From: an uncultured Barnesiella sp.
GTDB taxonomy: Bacteria; Bacteroidota; Bacteroidia; Bacteroidales; Barnesiellaceae_A
Direction: 5' to 3'
Length of the DNA: 64,000 nucleotides
Assembly: GCA_944321085.1 (NCBI GenBank)
Contig: CALUJY010000004.1
Span: 171,406-235,405, forward strand
Numbering within the stretch: position 1 is the stretch's first letter; the number at the start of each line of letters is the position of its first letter. Under the pieces are notes generated by a model that saw only the letters and a list, made by a program, of their open reading frames with translations, ran no database searches and was not told where the DNA came from. Position numbers and translations under genes: made by a program. Shown in pieces: positions 35,387-44,889 of this stretch.

Positions 35387-37057
35387 ATGGAAAGCAAAAA
35401 CAAAAATAACTATGCGTGGTTGCCTTTTTGGGTAGCAGTGGCTATTGCTGCCGGTATGTGTATAGGTAACTGGAACAATATACGCAGCGAGTATGAACAG
35501 TATGACACGTATGACTATGAGTATCCTCGTCGTAACAGCAAGGTGGATATGTTGTTGCGTGTGGTGGAGAGCCAATATGTGGATACGGTGGAGAGCAAGC
35601 AGTTGATAGACCATGCGATGTCGAGTATTCTCGGGGAGCTTGACCCTCACTCGTCGTATATCCCTGCCGAAGACTTGCAGAGCGTGAACGAGGAGCTTGA
35701 TGGCACGTTTACGGGTATAGGCATACAGTTTAATTTGTTGAATGACACAATCAATGTGGTGAGTGTCATCTCGGGCGGCCCTTCGGAACGGAACGGACTG
35801 ATGGCCGGTGACCGCATTATCATGGTCGACGACTCGCTCTTTGTGGGCAAGGACGTGAATGAGGAGCGCGTACTGAAAACGTTGCGTGGCCCCAAGGGCT
35901 CGGTGGTGAAACTGGGCGTGAAACGTCGCGGTGTGTCTGAGTTGCTTACGTATGAGATAGAGCGCGGCGACATACCTGTGAATAGCGTGGATGTGGCTTA
36001 TATGGTGACACCCCGTATAGGGTATGTAAAGGTGGGCAAGTTCGGCCGTACGACATTCGAGGAGTTTATCGTAGCTTTGACGCGACTCGATAATGAGGGC
36101 GCCGAGAGCTATATCATAGATTTGCGTGGGAATACAGGCGGCTATATGGATGCTGCCGTGAATATGGTGAATGAATTTCTGCCCAAAGATTGCGATATCG
36201 TGTATGCCGAGGGACGGAGTTTCCCGCGTGAGGAGGCTACCTCGAACGGGATGGGTTCTTTCCAAGAGCAGCCTGTCGTGGTGCTTACGGATGAATGGTC
36301 GGCCTCATCGAGTGAGATTTTTGCGGGGGCTATCCAAGATAACGACCGCGGACTGATAGTGGGACGTCGCACTTTCGGTAAGGGATTGGTGCAGACGCAG
36401 TTCCCCTTCCCCGACGGTTCGGCGGTTCGGCTTACGGTGGCGCGTTATTATACTCCCTCGGGGCGTTGCATACAGAAAGAATATACCTTGGGCGATGGCG
36501 ATGATTACAATCTCGATATAATCAACCGTTATAACCGGGGCGAGTTTTTCAATGCCGATAGCATACACCAACATACCGAGCTGGTATATACTACGGTGGG
36601 CGGCCGCACGGTTTACGGCGGTGGCGGCATTATGCCCGATGTATTTGTGCCGGGCGATACGACGGGTATTACCGATTATTATAATGCGGTTATCAACAAA
36701 GGGCTGTTGTATAAATATGCCTTCGACTATGTGGATAAGCACCGCGAAAAGCTCTCGCAGGCACGCAATTACAAGGAGTTGCTGAAAAGCCTCAACGGCA
36801 GGCGTTTGCTGAATGATTTTGTGAAATATGCCGGTGATAATGGCGTGAAGCCTCATTATGGGCAGATAGCTACCTCGCGTGAGTTGCTTACCAATCTTTT
36901 GCAGGCTTATATAGCGCGTGATATTTTGGGCGACGATGCTTTCTATCCGATATTTATGAGCGACGATGTGGTGTTGCACAAGGCGTGTGAGCTGCTCGAA
37001 GCCGGTAAAGGTCGTCCAGAGCTGCCCGAGTCTGCCGAAGCGGAAGAACAATTATAG
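35387..37057 (+). CDS. C-terminal processing protease (S41A, CtpA type)
   Basis: 556 residues. An N-terminal signal anchor (about 10-27, WLPFWVAVAIAAGMCIG) is followed by a helical region, a PDZ domain (about 85-170, TGIGIQFNLLNDTINVVSVI...GLMAGDRIIMVDD), and the S41 catalytic domain with LRGNTGGYMD, EWSASSSEIFAGA (nucleophile Ser) and RTFGKGLVQT (general-base Lys). A C-terminal extension of about 150 residues is typical of Bacteroidetes. It cleaves exported proteins at their C-termini in the periplasm. ATG 35387 is preferred to the upstream TTG 35378. Confidence 0.93.
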   Translation: MESKNKNNYAWLPFWVAVAIAAGMCIGNWNNIRSEYEQYDTYDYEYPRRNSKVDMLLRVVESQYVDTVESKQLIDHAMSSILGELDPHSSYIPAEDLQSVNEELDGTFTGIGIQFNLLNDTINVVSVISGGPSERNGLMAGDRIIMVDDSLFVGKDVNEERVLKTLRGPKGSVVKLGVKRRGVSELLTYEIERGDIPVNSVDVAYMVTPRIGYVKVGKFGRTTFEEFIVALTRLDNEGAESYIIDLRGNTGGYMDAAVNMVNEFLPKDCDIVYAEGRSFPREEATSNGMGSFQEQPVVVLTDEWSASSSEIFAGAIQDNDRGLIVGRRTFGKGLVQTQFPFPDGSAVRLTVARYYTPSGRCIQKEYTLGDGDDYNLDIINRYNRGEFFNADSIHQHTELVYTTVGGRTVYGGGGIMPDVFVPGDTTGITDYYNAVINKGLLYKYAFDYVDKHREKLSQARNYKELLKSLNGRRLLNDFVKYAGDNGVKPHYGQIATSRELLTNLLQAYIARDILGDDAFYPIFMSDDVVLHKACELLEAGKGRPELPESAEAEEQL

Positions 37058-37060
37058 GGT

Positions 37061-37618
37061 ATGGTTATGGATGTAATGCCTGATAAGACGAGCTTGCGCG
37101 CCCATGTCCGTATGCAAAAGAAGTTGTTGCCGGCACATGTACGGCAGGAGGAGGAGCGCGAGGTGTGGCGTGCGGTAGAGGCACTGCCGGTGTTTGCCGA
37201 GGCTCATCGCGTATTGCTCTATCACTCGTTGCCCGACGAGCTGTCGACGCGAATGCTCTTTGAGCGTTGGCATTCGATGGGCAAATCGTTGTACCTGCCT
37301 GTGGTGGTGGGCGATGACTTGGTGGTGCGACCGTATGACCCTGACTCTATGCGACAAGGTGCGTATGGTATTTATGAGCCGCAGGGCGATGATGCCAATG
37401 TGAGCGAAATAGAGCTTGTAGTGGTGCCCGGGGTGGCATTCGATGCTGCGGGTAACCGCTTGGGTAGGGGTAAGGGTTATTATGACCGTCTGTTATCGCG
37501 TACGCATGCCGTGAAAGTGGGAGTGTGCTATCGTTGCCAATTGTTGCCGCGCATACCGGCTTTTCCCCACGACTGCCGCATGGATTATGTGGTGACGCCG
37601 CAAGGAGTATATCGGTGA
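37061..37618 (+). CDS. fau: 5-formyltetrahydrofolate cyclo-ligase
   Basis: 185 residues with the family signature GVAFDAAGNRLGRGKGYYDRLL near residues 125-146, an N-terminal K/R-rich helix (KTSLRAHVRMQKK) for ATP, and YHSLPDELSTR for folate. It converts 5-formyl-THF to 5,10-methenyl-THF using ATP. It starts 3 bases after the protease stop, so it is coupled. ATG 37067 or 37076 may be the true start. It is the last gene of the dCMP deaminase-ctpA operon and converges on the polysaccharide operon. Confidence 0.9.
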   Translation: MVMDVMPDKTSLRAHVRMQKKLLPAHVRQEEEREVWRAVEALPVFAEAHRVLLYHSLPDELSTRMLFERWHSMGKSLYLPVVVGDDLVVRPYDPDSMRQGAYGIYEPQGDDANVSEIELVVVPGVAFDAAGNRLGRGKGYYDRLLSRTHAVKVGVCYRCQLLPRIPAFPHDCRMDYVVTPQGVYR

Positions 37619-37640
37619 GAGTGTGAACGGGGACGGCAGT

Positions 37641-38399
37641 CTATGAGGCGCTGCGCGATGCCTTGATTTTTTGTTTCTCTTCTTTGATAAGGCGCGGCAG
37701 TATTTTCAGGAAGTTTGCGTAACGGGGAACGTTCTTTTGCGGCTCGTTGAAGGCGCGGTAGAGCCATTCCAAACGTAGTTTCAGCATCCATTGCGGAGCA
37801 CGTTTCACATTGCCTACGCCGGCATTGAAGTTGAAGATGGCACCAAAGCCGAACATGATGCCGCGGTTGAGGTAGGGCTGCAAGCGACTCATGAACATTT
37901 CTTGCTTGGGTGCGCCTAATGATACCCAGATGATGTCGGGGTTGTCGGCATTGATTTTGGCGGCAATGGCGGGGTAATCGAACTCGTCGACTTTTCTGAA
38001 CGGCAGCGTTTCGAACTGCATAGAGGCGATGGCGGGGTCGATGAGAGAGAGATTCTTTTTCAGCCCGTCGAGTACTTCGGGGGTGTTGCCCAAAAAGTAT
38101 TGGCGGAAACGTTTCATGCGGATGTATTTGATGAAGATGTCGGCGCCGATGTAGGAGTCGAACGGGCGGTGGTGTATGTGCGACAGTATTTTTGCAAGTA
38201 CCGAGCCGTCGCAGTTGTTGACTAAGGCTCCGTTGACGACGGCAAGGAACTGCGGGTTTGTATTGGCTACGGTGAGGTTGTTGCTCTCGACCGAGCATAC
38301 ATAACCTTTGCGGTTGTCGGCGATGGCGTCGAATATGGTTTTGTCGAATAGTTCTTTGTCGAATTGCAGTCGTATGTTGAAGTATGTTTCGTCGCTCAT
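37641..38399 (-). CDS. WecG/TagA/CpsF-family glycosyltransferase
   Basis: 252 residues with the GT26 marks GYVCSVESNNLTVANTNP, NCDGSVL, WVSLGAPKQEMFMSRL and GFGAIFNFNAGVGNVKRAPQW. WecG/TagA enzymes add a sugar (typically N-acetylmannosamine type) to undecaprenyl-PP-GlcNAc as the second step of repeat-unit assembly on the cytoplasmic membrane face. The start at 38399 overlaps the cupin stop by ATGA, so it is translationally coupled. It is the last gene of the polysaccharide operon. Confidence 0.9.
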   Translation of the reverse strand: MSDETYFNIRLQFDKELFDKTIFDAIADNRKGYVCSVESNNLTVANTNPQFLAVVNGALVNNCDGSVLAKILSHIHHRPFDSYIGADIFIKYIRMKRFRQYFLGNTPEVLDGLKKNLSLIDPAIASMQFETLPFRKVDEFDYPAIAAKINADNPDIIWVSLGAPKQEMFMSRLQPYLNRGIMFGFGAIFNFNAGVGNVKRAPQWMLKLRLEWLYRAFNEPQKNVPRYANFLKILPRLIKEEKQKIKASRSAS

Positions 38400-38737
38400 A
38401 TAGCTACTCCTATGGTTATGAATTCTACGTTTTCTATGGCAGTAACGGCATGCGGCGTACCGGCAGGGACGAGGATGTAGACGCCTTTGCCGCACGGGAT
38501 GTCGTTGCCACCGATGGTGAGAATGGCGTTCCCCTCCTGTATGATGAAGTGTTCGTCCATAGAGGGGTGTGCGTGAGCCTCGACTTTCTCGCCTGCGCGC
38601 AATGTCGCAACGGCAATTTGAGTGATGGCCGAGTCGGTCTCGCTGTTTTGGAGGAGCTGCCGTTTGGTACCTGCTTGATGAGAAGTGGGTATGGCGGTTA
38701 TGTTGTCGAGATGCCTGATGATGGGTTTCGAGGTCAT
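38396..38737 (-). CDS. Small cupin-domain protein
   Basis: 113 residues forming a single cupin barrel. The metal-binding motif is recognisable: EAHAHPSMDEHFIIQEG (His, His, Glu/His pattern) and PAGTPHAVTA (last His). In polysaccharide operons such cupins may be sugar isomerases or epimerases or bind nucleotide sugars; the exact reaction cannot be told. It is coupled at both ends by ATGA overlaps, to the epimerase upstream and to the WecG-type gene downstream, implying a fixed stoichiometry. Confidence 0.82.
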   Translation of the reverse strand: MTSKPIIRHLDNITAIPTSHQAGTKRQLLQNSETDSAITQIAVATLRAGEKVEAHAHPSMDEHFIIQEGNAILTIGGNDIPCGKGVYILVPAGTPHAVTAIENVEFITIGVAI

Positions 38738-39729
38738 TTCTTCTCGATTTGTTGTTTAACCCACCGGTATTGTTCTTTCAGTCCGTCGAGGAGCGAGACG
38801 CGGGGTTCCCAGCCGAGGATTTGCTTGGCTTTTGAGTAGTCGGCGCTGCGTGCTTTGTCGCCTTCGGGCTTGGTTGTGTCGTATGTTATATTTATCTCTT
38901 TTCCCGATATGGCGACGATTGTCTCGGCAATCTCTTTGATAGAGGTGCATACCGAGGGCCCTATCTGTATGTGGCCGTGTCCCCAGCCTTTTTCGAGGGC
39001 GAGGCAGATGGCATCGACGATGTCGTTGACGTGTATGAAGGCACGTCCTTGCAGGCCACTGCCCCAAACGATGAAGGGCTCGTTGGGGTAGTTGATGGCT
39101 TTCCGGATGAGGGCGGGGATGACTTGGCTGCGTTCGCCATAGTCGCAGGGTGAGCCATAGACGTTGTGGAACATCAGCGTGCAGCAGGGTATGCCGGTCT
39201 CTTTCTCCATGAAGCTGACTTCTATTTGTCCCATCAGTTTGCTCCATCCGTAGGCCGACTCGGGCAGTGCGGGGAAGAGCTCTTCTTCTTTGAGGGGCAC
39301 TACGTCTAACGAGTTTTGGCGCGTGAGGGGGAACGAGCATGCCGTGCCGACGTAGAGGAAGCCTTTGATTTGAGACTTTCCGGCTTGACGGCAGGAGTGT
39401 ATGACGTTGGAGTTGATGAGGTTGTTTTGGCGGAAGAGGTCGCCTTGGTTGTTGAATACGTAGTCTATTCCGGCAACGATGTCGGCCAAGTGAATGACGT
39501 AGTCGACTTTGGGAAGGATGTCGTCGCATACGCCGGGGATGGCGAGGTCGCGGTTGAAAAAGTGTGTGTCGAGGTCGATGACGGGTCGTCCGTTTTCGTC
39601 GTTGAGATATTCGAGTTTGCCTCGCCAAAGGTTGTCTATGATGTATATTTCGTTTCCTTCTTTTACAAGACGTTTGGTAAGATTGGAGCCAATCATACCG
39701 CAGCCGCCTGTTATGAGGTATCTTTTCAT
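38734..39729 (-). CDS. NAD-dependent sugar epimerase/dehydratase (extended SDR)
   Basis: 331 residues. The Rossmann motif GGCGMIGSN lies at the N-terminus. An active-site Tyr-Lys pair in YGWSK, TACSF before it, and a C-terminal substrate region (GSGLQGRAFIHVNDIVDA) place it with UDP/GDP-sugar 4-epimerases and GDP-mannose 3,5-epimerase relatives. The substrate is unknown. It belongs to the exopolysaccharide operon and probably makes one activated sugar of the repeat unit. Confidence 0.87.
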   Translation of the reverse strand: MKRYLITGGCGMIGSNLTKRLVKEGNEIYIIDNLWRGKLEYLNDENGRPVIDLDTHFFNRDLAIPGVCDDILPKVDYVIHLADIVAGIDYVFNNQGDLFRQNNLINSNVIHSCRQAGKSQIKGFLYVGTACSFPLTRQNSLDVVPLKEEELFPALPESAYGWSKLMGQIEVSFMEKETGIPCCTLMFHNVYGSPCDYGERSQVIPALIRKAINYPNEPFIVWGSGLQGRAFIHVNDIVDAICLALEKGWGHGHIQIGPSVCTSIKEIAETIVAISGKEINITYDTTKPEGDKARSADYSKAKQILGWEPRVSLLDGLKEQYRWVKQQIEKK

Positions 39730-39742
39730 GATGTAGGAGAAT

Positions 39743-40795
39743 TTATTTTTTTAACACTTCAAGGTATAAACGTTCTATCTCATCGGATATTGTATCGATG
39801 TTGAATTTCGTCTCGGCTAAATGGTGCGATTCTCGGGCTATTTGTTGTCGGAGTGCCGGGTTTTCGATGAGGAGTTCGAGCTCTTCGGCCATTTTCCGGC
39901 AGTCTCCGGGGTTGAATACCAAGGCGTTTTCGCCATCGACCAGTACGTCGGGAAGCCCGCCTACGGGAGTGGTGACGACCGGCAGATTGTAGCTCCATGC
40001 GTCGAGTACGGCCATTGGAAAGCCTTCGGCGTAACTCGGCAGGCAGAATATGGAGGCTTCTTGAAAACAGCGGTCTTTTGCTTCGCCGGCAATCCAGCCC
40101 GGGAAAACTATGCGGTCGGCGATACCCAGCTCTTGTGCGAGTTGGCGCGCTGTCTCTATTTCGCCGCTTCCGGCCATGACGATTTGCCAGTCGGGATGTT
40201 TGTCGGCAATGAGGCTGAATGCTCGTATGAGGTCTTTGTATCCTTTCCTGTCGTTGATGACTCCCGCAAAAAGGATTGTGTTTCGGGACGTGTATGTTTG
40301 CGGATAGTATTCGCGAACGCAGGGGTTGTATATAACTGTTGTCTTTTCGGGCGAGACAATGCTCTGGCAGAATTCGGCTTTGATGGATTGGGAGAGTACG
40401 ACAACTTTGTCGGCACAGCGAATCAGTATTTTGTAAAGGGGTCTGAACCTACTGTTGATAGTGGTTTGTGTTGAGAATGAGTGCGAGTGTACGATGATTT
40501 TGCGCCGCCATAGCTTGGCGTATAGGGCGAAACATACCTTTCTAAGCGCCGATGGCGGCTCGCTGGTGTGAATGTGTACGAGGTCGTATGAGGGGAGTAT
40601 GAAGAGGTAGGTAACGAATGACTTCAAGAAATATCCCATTTTGATGAGGATGTTCCCGTCGCGATGAGTTTCCAACCAGCGGCATCGGAAGTCTTTCCAA
40701 TATCGGCTTCGCTCGTGCTCTTTCAATACGGACGTGATGCCCCCCCGGGTTTTACGTGATGTGGCTAAAATGAGTACCCTTGCAGCGTTTCGCAT
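39743..40795 (-). CDS. Glycosyltransferase family 4
   Basis: 350 residues, two Rossmann-like halves (GT-B fold). The C-terminal donor-binding region has the GT4 pattern: LFAGVINDRKGYKDLIRAF, IVFPGWIAG, FCLPSYAEGFPMAVLDAW (with the EGFPxxxLEA-type loop) and PVVTTPVGGLPDVL. It builds the repeat unit at the cytoplasmic membrane. It is one of only two glycosyltransferases in the operon, 16 bases downstream of the pyruvyltransferase gene. Confidence 0.9.
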   Translation of the reverse strand: MRNAARVLILATSRKTRGGITSVLKEHERSRYWKDFRCRWLETHRDGNILIKMGYFLKSFVTYLFILPSYDLVHIHTSEPPSALRKVCFALYAKLWRRKIIVHSHSFSTQTTINSRFRPLYKILIRCADKVVVLSQSIKAEFCQSIVSPEKTTVIYNPCVREYYPQTYTSRNTILFAGVINDRKGYKDLIRAFSLIADKHPDWQIVMAGSGEIETARQLAQELGIADRIVFPGWIAGEAKDRCFQEASIFCLPSYAEGFPMAVLDAWSYNLPVVTTPVGGLPDVLVDGENALVFNPGDCRKMAEELELLIENPALRQQIARESHHLAETKFNIDTISDEIERLYLEVLKK

Positions 40796-40811
40796 GATTT
40801 TTTGTGAGGTC

Positions 40812-41951
40812 TTAAATGTGTGTGTTCTTAATGAAGTCGATGTAGCGGTCTGACAGGTCTTGCAGGGTTTTATCTAATTTTTGCCGGTTTTTATTGTGGG
40901 CTTCTAAGGCAATGGGTATCTGCGATAATATGCGTTCGGCGTCGATGGTGCCTGAGTCTAAGATATTGGTCGGATATAGGCCGAAAAGTTTCATCAGGTC
41001 GGAGTATTTGGAGTCTCCGTTGGAGGTTTTCAGGTCGGTGTTCTCGCTTACGTAGAGGAGTACGGGGACTTTGTTTTTTATGGAGAATATGCCTTCGTGA
41101 AAGCGGTGTGTGATGACGAAGTGAAAGTATCGGAATACACCGACTTGTTCTAAGGGCGAGAGGTCGTTCAGAACAAGGTCGGCCCATGGCATGGGTCTGA
41201 ATGATGCTATGGTGTATCCTTGTGTTTTGAGCCGGGCGGCTACGCTGCCTGCCCATTTGTCGGTGCGGTAGCAGTGGATGCAGATACATTTGTCGGGTAT
41301 CAGCATTTGTTTCTTTTGGAGGTAAGATTGTATAGGATGGTAGTCTATCTCCAAAGAGAAGGTGGGGTCGGGGATGCTGACGATTTTATCGCCGGGGATG
41401 AAGTGGCTTATCAGTTGCCGGGTCATATCGTCTCTGACGCCGAAGGCCGAGAAGTCGAGAAGCGTTGCTTCCATATCGGCTTTCTGTTTGTGCGACAGCT
41501 TGTCGTATTCGATGTTTTTGGCAGAGGCTGCAAGCAGTATCTTGCGGGCTTTTATTTCGGGCGAAAGCCAGTAGGCCGAGAGTCCGTCGTAGTGTTGGGG
41601 CAGCCTGTTGAGTTCGAGCAGGGTGTCGGCTCCGATGAATATGGTGTCGTAGCGGCGGGCTTTGATGTAGGCTAATGCTTCTTGGGGCGATTGTATGATG
41701 CGGTCGTTTTTTACTTCGAGTTGTTGCTGTTTGAATTGACGGTATTTCCTGATGCGACTCCAATCGCGAAGAAGTGATCGGATGGTGCAGTTGGATAGAT
41801 AGGGGCGTATATCGGGGTTGAATCCGTGAAAAGGAATAATCTCGACGCAATCATTCGGATATATGCTTTTTACGGCTCTCAATGTCGAAAAGGCTTGAAG
41901 GTTGGTGCCGCAATTAAGGTCTCCGTAATATGTCAGAATGCCTATTTTCAT
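40812..41951 (-). CDS. Polysaccharide pyruvyl transferase family protein
   Basis: 379 residues from ATG 41951, beginning MKIGILTYYGDLNCGTNLQA as is usual for the family. FIGADTLLELN, SIPDPTFSLE and the C-terminal VITHRFHEGIFSIKNKVPVL (with the catalytic-region His-Arg-x-His) match PF04230. Such proteins transfer pyruvate from PEP as a ketal to a sugar, adding negative charge to the polymer, though some relatives have other roles. A TACCTTTG promoter element at 42009-42016 lies just upstream and rules out the longer start at 42011. Confidence 0.85.
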   Translation of the reverse strand: MKIGILTYYGDLNCGTNLQAFSTLRAVKSIYPNDCVEIIPFHGFNPDIRPYLSNCTIRSLLRDWSRIRKYRQFKQQQLEVKNDRIIQSPQEALAYIKARRYDTIFIGADTLLELNRLPQHYDGLSAYWLSPEIKARKILLAASAKNIEYDKLSHKQKADMEATLLDFSAFGVRDDMTRQLISHFIPGDKIVSIPDPTFSLEIDYHPIQSYLQKKQMLIPDKCICIHCYRTDKWAGSVAARLKTQGYTIASFRPMPWADLVLNDLSPLEQVGVFRYFHFVITHRFHEGIFSIKNKVPVLLYVSENTDLKTSNGDSKYSDLMKLFGLYPTNILDSGTIDAERILSQIPIALEAHNKNRQKLDKTLQDLSDRYIDFIKNTHI

Positions 41952-42008
41952 CGAATGGTGATGGCTAAAAGCTATACGTGGTGGGTTGTGATGTAAACTA
42001 ATATTTTG

Positions 42009-42016
42009 CAAAGGTA
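42009..42016 (-). promoter_or_regulatory. Internal promoter -7 element in the polysaccharide operon
   Basis: TACCTTTG followed by C on the minus strand, in the 118-base gap between the polymerase and pyruvyltransferase genes. It may allow separate expression of the distal half of the operon. Confidence 0.5.
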
Positions 42017-42069
42017 GATAATAATTTATAATCGCACAACCTGTTTTGATAAAAAATGAGATTTTGAAA

Positions 42070-43461
42070 TTATCCGCTCCTCGGGAGACTTTCGTATTTG
42101 TATTTGTTGAGGGATATTACGAAAAATGCCAGCATCCATATATTGCTGAGGGGGCGTGACAAGGGTGCCCAGTCGGCCATTCCGTGGACGATGAGGCAGG
42201 TGATGAGGCCTATGGAGAAGAGGTACATGACCTTGTAGTTGTCGCTTGCATTGCTGCGCAATACGGGCTTGATTTTATAGAAACAGCGGCCGAAAAAGAA
42301 TAGGATGGGGAGTGTAAGTATGATGCCAAACTCGGACAACCATATCAGCAGTACGTTGTGTATGGGGTTGGTTGACATGAATTCTTCGGCCTTCCATATA
42401 ATGCGGCTTACATCGCCGAATATGCGGAAACTGATGTTGGCACGGATATATTCGAGGTGTGAGTTGAGGCCTACGCCTACCCAGGGGTGGTCTGTTATGA
42501 TTTCGTAGCCGCAGTAGTAGTGCATGAGGCGGGCGAGCATCATCTCGTCCATGTCGCTATTGATGAAGCTGTCTTTAAGGGGGGTGAAGAGTACGGCGGC
42601 GGCGATTATGAGGATGAACGGCAGTATCTTGGTGAGGATGTTTTTAAGGGAGAAGATGGAGCTGTTCTGGGTGGTGTACAGGGTGATGAGCAGTATGAGG
42701 GATGTGCTTACGGCCAGCATGGAGGTGCGGGAGAATGACATGATGAGGACGAAGAGTGCTGTGATGCCTATCCACAGGCTTTTTTTCTTTTGGTAGCCTA
42801 TGAGGTAGCAGGCGGTGAAGAAGCTTACGATGTATGCCATGTAACCGCCTAAACTGTTGGGGTGTGTGAAGGTTCCGGGGGCTCCGGGACGTTCTTCGGC
42901 TCGTATCGATGTCGCTTCGCGGAACAGGTGTACAACTTGGTCGATACCCAAGATGGGGTAGCAGATGGCGAGCACGGCTTGTAGGATGGTGGTGTAGAGA
43001 AATCCTTCGTAGATGCCTTTCAGTATGACGTCGAGAGAGACACAGCTGCATAGCAGGTAGAGGAAGAGTGCGTAGCTGAGCAGCTGGGCTATTGCTATGG
43101 CGGTGGAGGGGACTGCCAGATTGTTGGGGTTGAGCAGGTTGACGGCGCAGTATAGGACGATGACGGCTACGGCATACCAGGGTATGGGGAGGAATTGCCA
43201 TTTCATGCGACGTGCCATGACGATGAGGAATATAGGGGCTATAATCATGAAGACTTCGAGGCGGAACTTGTAGCCGAATGCGCCGTCGTTGTAGGGGAGG
43301 TTGAGGTCTATCAGGGGCAGTCCGAAGCTGACGCAGTTGGTAAAGATGAAGAATGATATGAATATCTCGCACCATTTGTCGAAGGTGAGGTTGCGTGCAT
43401 TCGCGATTATCTTGAATGTGTATAGCAGGACTGCAAATATGATGAATAGTATGGCTCCCAT
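42070..43461 (-). CDS. wzy: O-antigen/polysaccharide polymerase (Wzy-like) membrane protein
   Basis: 463 residues with about 10-12 hydrophobic helices and the large loop typical of Wzy/O-antigen ligase proteins. RPGAPGTFTHPNSLGGYMAY and HPWVGVGLNSHLEYI are characteristic of the O-antigen ligase/polymerase family. It should polymerise lipid-linked repeat units in the periplasm. It stops 118 bases before the pyruvyltransferase gene and lies 3 bases behind the flippase gene. Confidence 0.85.
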   Translation of the reverse strand: MGAILFIIFAVLLYTFKIIANARNLTFDKWCEIFISFFIFTNCVSFGLPLIDLNLPYNDGAFGYKFRLEVFMIIAPIFLIVMARRMKWQFLPIPWYAVAVIVLYCAVNLLNPNNLAVPSTAIAIAQLLSYALFLYLLCSCVSLDVILKGIYEGFLYTTILQAVLAICYPILGIDQVVHLFREATSIRAEERPGAPGTFTHPNSLGGYMAYIVSFFTACYLIGYQKKKSLWIGITALFVLIMSFSRTSMLAVSTSLILLITLYTTQNSSIFSLKNILTKILPFILIIAAAVLFTPLKDSFINSDMDEMMLARLMHYYCGYEIITDHPWVGVGLNSHLEYIRANISFRIFGDVSRIIWKAEEFMSTNPIHNVLLIWLSEFGIILTLPILFFFGRCFYKIKPVLRSNASDNYKVMYLFSIGLITCLIVHGMADWAPLSRPLSNIWMLAFFVISLNKYKYESLPRSG

Positions 43462-43464
43462 GTG

Positions 43465-44859
43465 TCAGACTTTTTTTGTAATGATATGGCTTATGGCATA
43501 GTAGCTTGTTGCCGCAATTCCTATGAGGAGCAAGGCAAGGATGATTGCCGGGTGTATGTGGGCGTAGGAGAGGACTCCTCCTATGATGAGTAGTATGAGT
43601 GAGAGGACGAACATGCGGTCGGGGGTGATGCGGAAGGCGAATCGCGAGTCGAAGAGGCGGTATATCATGAGGTACCCGTAGGATATGATGAGTGATACGG
43701 ATATGCCGGTGAGCCCCCAGCGGTCTATGGTGAGGTAGTATAGCAGGATGGCCAGTATGGCGGTGGAGATGATGGAGGGGAGCCCCCGGTAGGTTTTTCG
43801 GGAGCATTGGTATGCAAGGTCGAGAAATGAGCCCATGGCATGGAACAGGACGGCTACAAAGAGTGGGTAGATGTATATGTAACTGTCTTGATAGCCTTCG
43901 GCCACAATGTAGGGATAGAGCAGTTTGAGTGCAAGCGTGGCAAGGATAACAGTCATGCTCATCAGGAAGAAATAGTTGTTGAAGATGCGGGAGAAGAAGC
44001 GATTGTGGTCGGCGGCGTGCATCTCTTTGATGGCTGTCTCCTGCCATGTTTGGTAGAATATGCCGGCTGCAACTTGCAGGATATTGGAGAATTTGATTGC
44101 TACGGCGAAGATACCGTTGTATTCGAGACCGAGGTAGTGGTTGATGAATAGTTTACTGGTGCTTTCGATAGCCCACCATGCGAGTACGTTGGGTAGTAAT
44201 GGGAGCGTATAGTGGAGTAAGTCGTGTCCTACCTGTCGGTTGTATTCTTTGCGGTGGTTCAGATATATGGGTATGAGCCGTAGTTTATATTCGATGATGC
44301 CAAGCGAGATGATGCGGCTGATGAGGTTGGCCAAAAATATGGACAGCACTCCCCAGCGCGGTACGATGAGGAAGAAGAGGCTGAGTGCCAAAACGAGAAG
44401 GGCATTGATGACGCCGATGGCTACGAACAGCTTGGTGTGCCCCAATCCGCGCACGACTTGTATCATCACTTCGTAGCATCCGAAAGCGATGAGGAGTAGT
44501 ACGAGTATAGGGTAGTATGCGAGGTGTGAGAGGTAGAAGTAGCCTATGACCGATAGGATTGCTACGATGACGCTATTGCGCGTAAGAGTGCGTATGATGT
44601 ATGACAGCACGTCTTTGTGCGATAGGTCGCTGTGCTTGTCGATGAGGAAGCGGAATGCTCCGTCGCGAAGGTCGAAGGTGATGAAAGGTACTAAAAGCAT
44701 GATAAGGGTTATCGATAAATCGAAGTAACCCATATCATCTTTTGCCAAGAAGAAGGTATAAAGGGGTACTAACGCGAATGCTACGAGTTTTGCCCCAATC
44801 GTACCTATCGCATATATCGAGAAAGTGTTGAGAAATGCTTTAACCCGATTGTCAGCCAT
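43465..44859 (-). CDS. wzx: Polysaccharide repeat-unit flippase (Wzx-like)
   Basis: 464 residues with about 12-14 transmembrane helices in the MATE/Wzx pattern (YAIGTIGAKLVAFALVPLYTFFLAKDDMGYFDLSITLIML at the start is typical). It moves undecaprenyl-linked repeat units across the inner membrane. It lies between the tyrosine autokinase and polymerase genes, the usual Wzx/Wzy context. Confidence 0.87.
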   Translation of the reverse strand: MADNRVKAFLNTFSIYAIGTIGAKLVAFALVPLYTFFLAKDDMGYFDLSITLIMLLVPFITFDLRDGAFRFLIDKHSDLSHKDVLSYIIRTLTRNSVIVAILSVIGYFYLSHLAYYPILVLLLIAFGCYEVMIQVVRGLGHTKLFVAIGVINALLVLALSLFFLIVPRWGVLSIFLANLISRIISLGIIEYKLRLIPIYLNHRKEYNRQVGHDLLHYTLPLLPNVLAWWAIESTSKLFINHYLGLEYNGIFAVAIKFSNILQVAAGIFYQTWQETAIKEMHAADHNRFFSRIFNNYFFLMSMTVILATLALKLLYPYIVAEGYQDSYIYIYPLFVAVLFHAMGSFLDLAYQCSRKTYRGLPSIISTAILAILLYYLTIDRWGLTGISVSLIISYGYLMIYRLFDSRFAFRITPDRMFVLSLILLIIGGVLSYAHIHPAIILALLLIGIAATSYYAISHIITKKV

Positions 44860-44889
44860 GCTTTCATCTGTTTGCCTTGGGTTGGGTTA

